Shown here: one piece after another, positions 1-6,809 of the stretch
Layout: each line of letters opens with the position of its first letter
How positions within the stretch are numbered: the first letter of the stretch is position 1
NCBI GenBank assembly: GCA_947169505.1
Contig: CAMVPZ010000034.1
Coordinates: 1-8,478, forward strand
Origin: an uncultured Pseudomonadota bacterium
GTDB taxonomy: Bacteria > Pseudomonadota > Alphaproteobacteria > Rs-D84
Length of the DNA: 8,478 nucleotides
Direction: 5' to 3'
Program-made: the position numbers and the translations under genes
The notes under the pieces: model-generated
What the model was told of the DNA's origin: nothing
Databases searched by the model: none
What the model saw: the letters and a program-made list of their open reading frames with translations, nothing else

Positions 1-1469
1 TGTATTCCAGTGAATCCGAACAAAAATCTTTGGCTGCATTGGCAGATACCTTGAAATCCAAAGGTGTAGATCAGGTGGATGATTTGGATGATGATGATTT
101 AGATGCTTTGGAAGAATCTGTGTCTGACGATGATGATGACGATGATATGGACGAAGATGAAGACAAAAAAGAAGACGGCCAACGTGGTTCATCTGGTGTC
201 CCAATTCCTGTTATGGAAGATTCTTTAATGCCAATGATTACTGAATTGTTTAGCAAAATAAAACGTGTATTTTCCAGTATGCAAAAATTACAACAAAAAC
301 GTTTGGAAAATTTATTGGTTTCTTCTAAACCAGACGAAGTTTTGGAAAAGAAATATAATAAATTAAGATTAGAATTGTTTGAATATGTCGGCAAAATACG
401 TTTGAACGATGATAGAATTGCTGAGATTATGGAAAAATTGACCAAACGTGATCAATTGTTGATGGGGTTAGAAGGTAAAATGTTGCGCCTTGCGTTATCT
501 TGCAAGGTTAAACGTGAAGATTTTTTGGCAGAATATGTTGGCAATGAATTAAATCGTAATTGGGTTAAAAAATTAGCAAGAAATAAAAATGCTGCATGGC
601 AGAACTTTGCTATAAAACACCAGGCAGATGTTTTGAAAATCCAAGATGATATTACTGCAATAGCAAAGGAAACAGGTCAACCAACATCGGAATACAAAAA
701 AGTTGTTGAATTGGTTCGTCGTGGTCAGGCCGAAGCAGCCCGTGCAAAACGTGAAATGATAGAAGCCAATCTTCGTTTGGTTATCAAATTTGCAAAAAAA
801 TCCAGCAATCGTGGCCTTGGGTTGGATTTCTCTGATTTGGTTCAAGACGGTAATATTGGTTTGATGAAGGCTGTGGATAAATTTGATTATCGTTTGGGTA
901 ATAAATTTTCTACTTATGCAACCAATTGGATTCAGCAAGGTATTTCCCGTAGTATTGCAGACCAAGCACGTACAATTCGTATTCCTGTGCATATGATTGA
1001 TAATATACATAAAATTCAACGTGCTTCACGTCAATTTATGCATAAATATGGACGTCAACCAACTGCTGAAGAATTATCCAAGATTATCTATTTGCCGGTT
1101 GAAAAGATTCATAAAGCAATGAAAGTCAACCTTAAACCTATGTCTTTGGAGGCACCTGTTGGCACAGAAGACGACAGTTCTCGTATAGAAATTATCGCAG
1201 ACGAAACGGCAAAAAATCCATTTACATCTGCTGCACAAAAGAATTTGCGTAAAATTGTGACCCAGATTTTGTCTGAATTAGATCCAAAAGAAGAAACTGT
1301 TTTACGTCAACGTTTTGGTATGTCTACCAATAAAACAAGCACTTTGGAAGAGGTTGGTGAATATATCGGTGTGACCCGTGAACGCATCCGCCAGATTGAA
1401 CAAAAGGCATTAAACAAACTAAAACATCCAACGCGTGCCCGCAAATTACGCAGTTTCTTGGAAGATTAA
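1..1469 (+). CDS. rpoD: RNA polymerase primary sigma factor RpoD (5'-truncated by window edge)
   Basis: Housekeeping sigma70, which directs RNA polymerase core to -10/-35 promoters. The frame starting at base 3 is open to the left edge, so the TTG at 30 is not taken as the start; regions 1.1 and 1.2 lie outside the window. Visible in order: an acidic Asp/Glu linker (about 78-164), the helical non-conserved region typical of alphaproteobacterial RpoD (about 220-690), region 2 with EANLRLVI, GNIGLMKAVDKF and KFSTYAT, then SIADQARTIRIPVHMI leading into region 3, a sigma finger, and region 4.2 with TLEEVGEYIGVTRERIRQIE and C-terminal RSFLED. Compared from memory with E. coli RpoD, the melting segment reads TNWIQQGISRS instead of TWWIRQAITRS, and region 2.2 carries two extra residues (NRGLGLDFSDL versus NRGLQFLDL). 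Identity is very sure because region 4.2 is nearly canonical. A terminator follows directly. Confidence 0.97.
   Translation, partial: YSSESEQKSLAALADTLKSKGVDQVDDLDDDDLDALEESVSDDDDDDDMDEDEDKKEDGQRGSSGVPIPVMEDSLMPMITELFSKIKRVFSSMQKLQQKRLENLLVSSKPDEVLEKKYNKLRLELFEYVGKIRLNDDRIAEIMEKLTKRDQLLMGLEGKMLRLALSCKVKREDFLAEYVGNELNRNWVKKLARNKNAAWQNFAIKHQADVLKIQDDITAIAKETGQPTSEYKKVVELVRRGQAEAARAKREMIEANLRLVIKFAKKSSNRGLGLDFSDLVQDGNIGLMKAVDKFDYRLGNKFSTYATNWIQQGISRSIADQARTIRIPVHMIDNIHKIQRASRQFMHKYGRQPTAEELSKIIYLPVEKIHKAMKVNLKPMSLEAPVGTEDDSSRIEIIADETAKNPFTSAAQKNLRKIVTQILSELDPKEETVLRQRFGMSTNKTSTLEEVGEYIGVTRERIRQIEQKALNKLKHPTRARKLRSFLED
78..164 (+). repeat. GAT-rich low-complexity tract encoding acidic linker of RpoD
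   Basis: Runs of GAT/GAC triplets, with some GAA, encode two Asp/Glu clusters separated by a short LEESVS stretch. Acidic clusters in the sigma70 non-conserved region are normal in alphaproteobacteria. The near-identical triplets make the tract prone to length change by slippage in whole codons. It is coding low complexity, not a regulatory repeat. Confidence 0.7.
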
Positions 1470-1479
1470 AATGTATAAC

Positions 1480-1505
1480 AAACCCGCTGATTATGGCGGT
1501 TTTTT
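1480..1505 (+). terminator. Rho-independent terminator after rpoD
   Basis: CCGC (1484-1487) pairs with GCGG (1496-1499) across an 8-nt loop. An AAA/TTT extension (1480-1482 with 1500-1502) is possible past one bulged C. A run of six T follows (1500-1505). It begins 10 bases after the rpoD stop codon, where a terminator is expected. The stem is short, so efficiency may be partial. No promoter is obvious between it and the next gene. Confidence 0.7.
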
Positions 1506-1511
1506 GTGTCA

Positions 1512-1518
1512 AAGGGGG
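1512..1518 (+). promoter_or_regulatory. Ribosome binding site fixing the start of the guanylate-kinase-like gene
   Basis: AAGGGGG lies 5 nt before the ATG at 1524. This favours 1524 over the in-frame GTG at 1506, which sits right behind the T-run of the rpoD terminator and would add residues upstream of the first beta strand that the kinase fold does not need. Confidence 0.7.
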
Positions 1519-1523
1519 TAAAA

Positions 1524-2138
1524 ATGAAAAGTGTATTATTGTTTTGTACAGGCGAATCAGGAAGCGGAAAATCGTATTTTATAAAAAATCTTTTACCCAA
1601 AGGTGTGTTTCGTAACTTGAAATCCGCTACGACACGTCCCATGCGCCAAGGTGAAATACAAAATCGTGAATATTATTTCTGTGATGAAGATTATTTTGAT
1701 AATGAAAAATTTGTCACTAAATTATGGGTAAACGAACAATTTTGGAGTCCGGGACAACCAAAATGGATGTATGGGGTTCCAGAATTTGAAGTGTTAGACA
1801 ATATTGGTGCTAATTTTACATACGATGTAATTCAGCCTTGCTATGTTCGACAAATGATAGATTGGTTCAGGATGCATAAATTAGATAATAAATATGATTT
1901 TCGTATTTTATGGTTTATGCCACCGGTAAACAATACTGCAATTATGGACGAACGTCAAAACATGCCAAATGATTTGGAAGTTCGTAAAGCAAACACATGT
2001 AATATGAATGATTTTAAAGCCGCAAGATTATATCCAGATCATATTGTTGTGTGTAATCCACAAAAAATCGATTTAGATGAGCGTCTACGTATGTTTTTGC
2101 GTTTGGTTAATACCAGATACCAAAACAGATTAAAGTAG
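1524..2138 (+). CDS. Guanylate-kinase-like P-loop protein
   Basis: Predicted soluble protein of 204 residues, about the length of bacterial guanylate kinase (GMP + ATP to GDP + ADP). Visible: MKSVLLFCTGESGSGKS with Walker A at residues 10-17; SATTRPMRQGE at 34-44, matching the GMP-binding signature (S-x-TTRxxRxGE) followed by paired tyrosines at 50-51; MYGVP at 82-86 in the place of the family YGTP; RILWFMPP at 127-134, matching the FxxPPS strand; and HIVVCNP near 173-179, like the C-terminal VVxN strand. The middle (about 60-110) and LID region (about 142-160) are divergent, and the P-loop has Glu where Gmk usually has Pro (GPSG). It may be the cell's only Gmk, a divergent paralogue, or a relative acting on another substrate; the sequence cannot decide. 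Gmk genes are not normally beside rpoD, so I leave the symbol empty. Confidence 0.75.
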   Translation: MKSVLLFCTGESGSGKSYFIKNLLPKGVFRNLKSATTRPMRQGEIQNREYYFCDEDYFDNEKFVTKLWVNEQFWSPGQPKWMYGVPEFEVLDNIGANFTYDVIQPCYVRQMIDWFRMHKLDNKYDFRILWFMPPVNNTAIMDERQNMPNDLEVRKANTCNMNDFKAARLYPDHIVVCNPQKIDLDERLRMFLRLVNTRYQNRLK

Positions 2139-2150
2139 CGCCATGAGGCG
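2139..2150. terminator. Small hairpin between convergent genes, possible weak bidirectional terminator
   Basis: CGCC-ATGA-GGCG forms a 4-bp, all-GC stem with a 4-nt loop and fills nearly all of the 14-nt gap between the two convergent stop codons. Neither side has an immediate clean T-tract: the + side reads ATTTAAACGTTTTT and the - side CTACTTTAATC. Intrinsic termination is therefore plausible but weak. Confidence 0.35.
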
Positions 2151-2152
2151 AT

Positions 2153-4072
2153 TTAAACGTTTTTGTGAATTGTGTTATAAATAATACCCAAATCAGTGTT
2201 TAACAAAGCCTTTTTGACTTTGTCTGCATCATTGGTTTGTTCTGCGCCATTAAGCACTTTTTCAAAATTACGCACGAACTGAGTTGCTTGGGAATTAAAC
2301 ACTTTGTCTGATTTCAACATATCACGTATTTGCTTTTTGTCGGTTGCATTAAACATTTTTACCAACCATTTAGCAAATATTTTGTTGTCACCATCGTTAT
2401 ATTTTTTCCACACAATTTCCGGTATTTGTGCACCCGAAGCACGTGTTAAATCAACGGATTGTTCATATAATTTTTCAAACAATTTGTCTGCGCTAAGCAT
2501 AAAGTCTTTTGTGCTGATTGGTTTATACGAAGTCGCAGGTGCAACCTTAATCGCATCCATTGGTGCAGATGCACGTGCAACCATCATTTGTTTATTCAAA
2601 CTTTGCATTGCATCAACCGCTTTGGCATAATCAGACATTAAATCAATCATTTGTTGGCGTGATTGTCCTGCCAAATCACCCAATTGAATCGAAGAATTAT
2701 TCATTTGTTCCAAAGATTCGCCTATGGAAGTTTTCATGACATTGATTTTATCAACCAAAGTATTCACTATTTGATTAAGATTTTCACTCATATCACGGGA
2801 ACCAGATGCTAAATCGGGCAGGGCCGCATAATATTTTTCGATTAATTCAGACAATGGCTTTAATTGTTCTGTAGTATCTTGGGACATTTTAATAAGATTT
2901 TCGGATTGACCAGACAATTGTGTGTGTGCTTTGTTCATTTCTATTAATGTTTCTCGAACACCAATCCCCATTGTTTTAACAGAATTTGCAAATTCCATAG
3001 CCGCACTTTTTGTGTTTTCTAATGTTTCGTTTGCAACCCCGGACACATCTTTGATTTCTTTTACCACGCCAGTTGAAAATTCGTGTATTTCACTGTCGAA
3101 ACGATTGGTTAAACCAGCCAATTCATTTGTGATACCACGCACAGATGCCGTTGTGTTTGTTGTGGAATTACTTAACGCATCAATTGCGCTTTCTAATTTA
3201 CGTAATTGTTTATCAATCGAAGATTCAGACAATCTTATATTCGCACCAACAACATTGGCGGTTTCTGTCATGGTGTTAACCTGGCGGGTTAATTCTTTGT
3301 TTGCATGCTTTGTAAATTCAGCCAATTTAGTTAAATAATCGCTTAACAATTTGTCGTTTTGACGTAAAGTCTCTTCATAACTGGCTGCAGATTGAGTCAT
3401 GCCATTAAATCCGTCAGCCACATTGGTGTTAAATTCAGTTAATTTTTGTTGTAATTCGCCAGTGACAGCAGTTAATTTTTCCATGTTTGTACTGTTTGCA
3501 TCAAATGTAGATTGTAATTGCTCATTCATTTGATGTTCGCTGTCCAAAGATTGATTAATTTGGTCCTGTAATTTTGTTGCATATTCCGTAGTAGTTGTGG
3601 CGGTTTGAGATATCCTGTTCAATAAACTTTCCATCGTAGCAGAAAAATTATCGGTAGTGTGCTGAATATCATTCCATGCTGAAGATTTTACTATATTATT
3701 CAATCCATCTGTCGTGTTGTCCAATCTTTGGGACAAAGTAGCAATCTTTTTAACCGCTTCTTCGGCTGTTGTGACCATTTTATCATTTTGTTCGCCCAAA
3801 GCATGTTTTATTTCTTCGGTTTTTGCGATTTGTTCCTGCAAAGTGCCAACCATAGATTTAAAATTATTATCAATTTTTAAAATTTCATCTTTTAATATGC
3901 TTTGCAAAACACGTGCTGCATCTTGGATTTTTGCCTGTTCTGGACGGATCATAATCTCTAACAAAGATTGCATAACCCGTTGAGATTTGCGTGAAATAAA
4001 AAACAGGCAAATCAAATTCACAAACAATAAAAATCCCAAAGATATTGCGGTTATCAATAATATTTGATTCAT
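2153..4072 (-). CDS. Single-pass membrane protein with long coiled coil and conserved-looking C-terminal domain; function unknown
   Basis: 639 residues. Residues about 4-26 form one strongly hydrophobic helix (ILLITAISLGFLLF...), followed by Arg/Lys (ISRKSQR), predicting an N-terminal anchor with the rest in the cytoplasm. Residues about 40-500 are Gln/Asn/Thr/Ser/Glu/Lys-rich heptad-like helix, resembling apolipoprotein- or MCP-type coiled coils. The conserved chemoreceptor signalling tip is not seen, so this is not an ordinary chemoreceptor. A linker rich in Ala/Pro/Ser (about 500-520) leads to a different, compact C-terminal domain (about 522-639) containing IVWKKYNDGD, FAKWLVKMF and RNFEKVL. 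I recall a similar domain pattern (W-x-x-Y-x-x-G-D, then F-E-x-x-L, ending in a GxxY motif) in alphaproteobacterial coiled-coil membrane proteins but cannot name a family. A role in envelope organisation, polarity or scaffolding is only a guess. It is transcribed divergently from addA. Confidence 0.85.
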   Translation of the reverse strand: MNQILLITAISLGFLLFVNLICLFFISRKSQRVMQSLLEIMIRPEQAKIQDAARVLQSILKDEILKIDNNFKSMVGTLQEQIAKTEEIKHALGEQNDKMVTTAEEAVKKIATLSQRLDNTTDGLNNIVKSSAWNDIQHTTDNFSATMESLLNRISQTATTTTEYATKLQDQINQSLDSEHQMNEQLQSTFDANSTNMEKLTAVTGELQQKLTEFNTNVADGFNGMTQSAASYEETLRQNDKLLSDYLTKLAEFTKHANKELTRQVNTMTETANVVGANIRLSESSIDKQLRKLESAIDALSNSTTNTTASVRGITNELAGLTNRFDSEIHEFSTGVVKEIKDVSGVANETLENTKSAAMEFANSVKTMGIGVRETLIEMNKAHTQLSGQSENLIKMSQDTTEQLKPLSELIEKYYAALPDLASGSRDMSENLNQIVNTLVDKINVMKTSIGESLEQMNNSSIQLGDLAGQSRQQMIDLMSDYAKAVDAMQSLNKQMMVARASAPMDAIKVAPATSYKPISTKDFMLSADKLFEKLYEQSVDLTRASGAQIPEIVWKKYNDGDNKIFAKWLVKMFNATDKKQIRDMLKSDKVFNSQATQFVRNFEKVLNGAEQTNDADKVKKALLNTDLGIIYNTIHKNV

Positions 4073-4080
4073 GGTTTCTT

Positions 4081-4086
4081 TCTCCT
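4081..4086 (-). promoter_or_regulatory. Ribosome binding site of the coiled-coil membrane protein gene
   Basis: On the - strand AGGAGA stands 8 nt before the ATG at 4072, a near-perfect Shine-Dalgarno. It fixes the start directly in front of the transmembrane helix. Confidence 0.8.
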
Positions 4087-4098
4087 AAAATAACATCC

Positions 4099-4127
4099 TT
4101 GCAGTCTAAGGGAATTTATACTAAAAT
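4099..4127 (+). promoter_or_regulatory. Predicted sigma70-type promoter of addA
   Basis: TTGCAG (4099-4104), 17-nt spacer, TAAAAT (4122-4127). Predicted transcription start is near 4134, leaving a leader of about 18 nt before the addA ATG. That leader has no good Shine-Dalgarno, so addA may be weakly translated. The site overlaps the opposite-strand promoter at 4115-4143. Confidence 0.55.
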
Positions 4128-4143
4128 AATTTAAATAAAGCAA
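4115..4143 (-). promoter_or_regulatory. Predicted sigma70-type promoter of the coiled-coil membrane protein gene
   Basis: Read on the - strand: TTGCTT (4143-4138), 17-nt spacer, TATAAA (4120-4115). Predicted start is near 4109, giving a leader of about 37 nt that contains the AGGAGA site. Both hexamers are close to consensus and the spacing is ideal. Confidence 0.55.
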
Positions 4144-4151
4144 GATTATAA

Positions 4152-6809
4152 ATGAAACAACAAGAAGTTTTTTCACCAGAACAAATCCAGGCTTCTAATC
4201 CCACGGAAAACATATGGGTTCAAGCCAATGCTGGCACTGGCAAAACCAAGGTGTTGATTCAACGTCTTTTGCGTATTTTGTTTCGAAACAACGGATATGA
4301 AACAAAAATTTCTTCTGGGATTTTATGTTTAACATATACAAATGCCGCTGCGGGGGAAATGCGCAATCGTATTTTAAAAGGGCTTCGTCAATGGGCTACC
4401 GTTGATGATAAAGAATTGACCGAATTATTGGACGGTGTTGCTGAAAACAATCCAGTGTCACCAAAAGATTTAAATTTTGCAAGACGTGTTTTTTATACAT
4501 ATATTGACAATCCAGATATGTTAAAAATCAAAACAATACATGGTTTTTGTGAAGAAATTTTACACCGTTTTCCACTAGAAGCGGGCATTTCACCGGCGTG
4601 GTCTTTGGTGTCGGGCGCCCCGCAAACGGTTTTGTTGGATAAAGCTTTTAGCCAAATGGTAAAAAATTCTTTTGATGATAATGAAAAATCAAAAAATACG
4701 TTAAATGCTTTTAATAAAATATTGGAAATTAAATCTGAATATTTTTTAACCAGCCTGCGGGATTTATTGTTGGGACGTTATCGTTCGTTTTTCCAGGTTG
4801 AAAATATTATCGAATACAGAAAATATTTTATTGATAATACACGCAAAATATTAAATCTGGAAAAGCCAATTAATGACTCTGTTGAACCGGATTATTTACT
4901 TAAAATTATCAACTTTGCTAGTGATATAGAAAAAAACGCAAAAAAGCCGGTAAAGTATTTGCAAGAAATTATCAATACAACCAAACAATATATTGATAAA
5001 ACGATAAATTTTGAAAAATACAAAAATTTATATTTAACACAACAAAATACGATTGCTAAACGGTTTTTAACTGATGATTTATTTGGTCAGGAAGCTTTGC
5101 GTGTATATAAAATAAATCAATATTTACTAAATCAAAACGTATTTGAAAACACGGTTGCTTTGTTTGATTTGGCGATGAATTTTGCGGATACTTATCGCAA
5201 GATAAAGCAAGAAAATAATTTGTTGGATTTCGAAGATTTAATTTTATACACACAAAGATTGTTTTCTAAACCTGATGTTATGGGATGGGTTTTGTCGCAA
5301 ATGGATGTTTCTTTATCTCATATTTTGGTTGACGAAGCCCAAGATACCAGTCCACAACAGTGGAATATCCTGCGTATGCTGGCGGGTGATTTTTTTACCG
5401 AAGGTGATACAAACAATAATCGTTCGTTGTTTGTTGTGGGTGATACAAAACAATCTATTTATGGATTTCAAAATGCGGATCCCCGGGCTTTTGCAGAAAG
5501 CCGTCAAACAATTGAAAACCAAATAAAAAACAACTATCGAACAATCAAAGAAGTGGCGCTTGAACAAAGTTTCAGGTCTTTAAAACCAATACTTAAAACC
5601 GTAGATTGTTTTTTTGATTGTCCAGAAATAATCCGTCAAACAGGCTTTTATAACAATCAACATAAATGTTTCAGGCAAGAAACAGATGGGTTTGTTGAAA
5701 TACATAATGTGTTTAAGTGTGAAGAAACAGGGGTTGAAAAAAACAAACTTTATGTAAATATGTTGGTTGATAAAATTGGATATTTGATAAAAACAGAAAA
5801 TTTTTCACCAAAAGACATTTTAATTCTGGTTCAAAAACGCAGCGGTTTTGTAAATTTATTATCGAACGCACTAAAAAAGCGTAATATCGATATAGCCGGA
5901 AACGACAGAATAAAATTACCAGAATTTTCAGCGATTAAAGATTTTTTGCATTTAATAAGATTTTGTATTGATAATACAAACGATTATAGTTTGTGTTGTG
6001 TGTTAAAAAGTCCTTTTTATCGATTGAAAGAGCGTGATATTTTTGATTTGTGTAAAACAAAAAATAATACAAAAAACACTGAAAAAACATTGTCGATTTT
6101 CGAAATTTTACAAACACAAATGCCAAATGTTTATAATGATTTGCAGGATATATTAAACCAATCAAAAACATTGGCACCATATTCGTTTTTTATGTATGTT
6201 TTAAACAAAAACAACAACCGTAAAAGATTTACAGAATCACTGGGACAACAAATCATAGATCCTTTGGAAGAATTTTTAACAATGTGTTTAGCGTATGAGC
6301 GAACACAATCTGGAACATTGTATCATTTCTTAAAATGGTTTATAACAGGCGATAGCGAAATCAAACGTGATATGGATGCGTCTTCTGGTGTGCGTATAAT
6401 GACTGTACATGGCAGCAAAGGACTTGATTCCAAAGTTGTGTTTTTAATAGATACGTTGTCTTTTCCAAAACCAGAAGAAATATTAAACATAAATTATTTA
6501 CATAAAAATAAAAAATATGATTTATGGCTTTGGAAAACTGAAAAATCCGCCATTGTTGATGAAATAGTAGATAAAAACAAACAAGACAGTATAGCGGAAT
6601 ATTATCGATTGCTTTATGTTGCGATGACCAGAACACGGGACAGATTATACATATACGGATGTGATAATGAACGTGCACCTGAATTAGTGTGGCACAAACA
6701 ATTATGGAATGTTTTTTCACGGGCCCACGATGCCTTTGTTGACGAAGATACAATAAGGATTACAAATGACACAGACTTTGGAAAGTTTTTTGACTGGTGC
6801 AAAAAATAA
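4152..6809 (+). CDS. addA: AddA-family ATP-dependent helicase, lacking the C-terminal nuclease domain in frame
   Basis: 885 residues. AddA is the UvrD-like helicase/nuclease subunit of AddAB, which resects double-strand ends for RecA loading. All SF1A motifs are present: Walker A ANAGTGKT (25-32), motif Ia CLTYTNAAAGEM (59-70), TIHGFCEEIL (128-137, typical of AddA/RecB), motif II VDEAQDT with D394/E395, motif III GDTKQSIYGF (430-439), motif IV SFRS near 474, motif V VHGSKGLDS near 752-760, and motif VI RLLYVAMTRTRDRLYIYG (819-836). Only about 50 residues follow motif VI, whereas family members (about 1,100-1,200 residues from memory) continue into a RecB-type nuclease. That nuclease is encoded by the overlapping next ORF, +1 in frame. 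The ATG at 4152 is the first possible start because TAA immediately precedes it. The partner gene addB is not adjacent. Confidence 0.9.
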   Translation: MKQQEVFSPEQIQASNPTENIWVQANAGTGKTKVLIQRLLRILFRNNGYETKISSGILCLTYTNAAAGEMRNRILKGLRQWATVDDKELTELLDGVAENNPVSPKDLNFARRVFYTYIDNPDMLKIKTIHGFCEEILHRFPLEAGISPAWSLVSGAPQTVLLDKAFSQMVKNSFDDNEKSKNTLNAFNKILEIKSEYFLTSLRDLLLGRYRSFFQVENIIEYRKYFIDNTRKILNLEKPINDSVEPDYLLKIINFASDIEKNAKKPVKYLQEIINTTKQYIDKTINFEKYKNLYLTQQNTIAKRFLTDDLFGQEALRVYKINQYLLNQNVFENTVALFDLAMNFADTYRKIKQENNLLDFEDLILYTQRLFSKPDVMGWVLSQMDVSLSHILVDEAQDTSPQQWNILRMLAGDFFTEGDTNNNRSLFVVGDTKQSIYGFQNADPRAFAESRQTIENQIKNNYRTIKEVALEQSFRSLKPILKTVDCFFDCPEIIRQTGFYNNQHKCFRQETDGFVEIHNVFKCEETGVEKNKLYVNMLVDKIGYLIKTENFSPKDILILVQKRSGFVNLLSNALKKRNIDIAGNDRIKLPEFSAIKDFLHLIRFCIDNTNDYSLCCVLKSPFYRLKERDIFDLCKTKNNTKNTEKTLSIFEILQTQMPNVYNDLQDILNQSKTLAPYSFFMYVLNKNNNRKRFTESLGQQIIDPLEEFLTMCLAYERTQSGTLYHFLKWFITGDSEIKRDMDASSGVRIMTVHGSKGLDSKVVFLIDTLSFPKPEEILNINYLHKNKKYDLWLWKTEKSAIVDEIVDKNKQDSIAEYYRLLYVAMTRTRDRLYIYGCDNERAPELVWHKQLWNVFSRAHDAFVDEDTIRITNDTDFGKFFDWCKK
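6755..6759 (+). promoter_or_regulatory. Shine-Dalgarno for the separate AddA nuclease ORF
   Basis: AAGGA lies 6 nt before the ATG at 6766, inside the helicase coding sequence. A TAA in the nuclease frame (6754-6756) partly overlaps it, so the nuclease frame is closed upstream. This supports independent or coupled re-initiation rather than a read-through of an ancestral single frame. Confidence 0.55.

Noticed and set aside
71..445. Open frame on the - strand with a Ser-rich product of about 124 residues
   Set aside because: It is the antisense of the GAT-rich acidic part of rpoD; the serine runs are the complement of Asp codons. It has no recognisable domain and lies inside a certain gene.
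1506..1523. Upstream GTG start for the guanylate-kinase-like gene
   Set aside because: It directly follows the rpoD terminator T-run and has no Shine-Dalgarno. The ATG at 1524 has AAGGGGG at good spacing and starts right at the first beta strand.
2922..3338. Open frame on the + strand of about 138 residues
   Set aside because: It is the antisense shadow of the coiled-coil gene, hydrophobic only because Thr/Asn/Gln codons are read backwards, and has no ribosome binding site or domain.
2153..4072. Chemoreceptor (MCP) or ZorA-like defence protein
   Set aside because: There is a single N-terminal helix only, no MCP signalling hairpin, no multi-pass MotA/ZorA-type membrane core, and no neighbouring MotB- or ZorB-like gene.
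6766..6809. Programmed ribosomal frameshift joining the AddA helicase and nuclease
   Set aside because: The needed shift is +1 (or -2). The A6 run reads AAA AAA TAA in frame, which would suit -1 slipping better, and I saw no strong downstream structure. Separate initiation or an indel explains the layout more simply, though frameshifting is not excluded.
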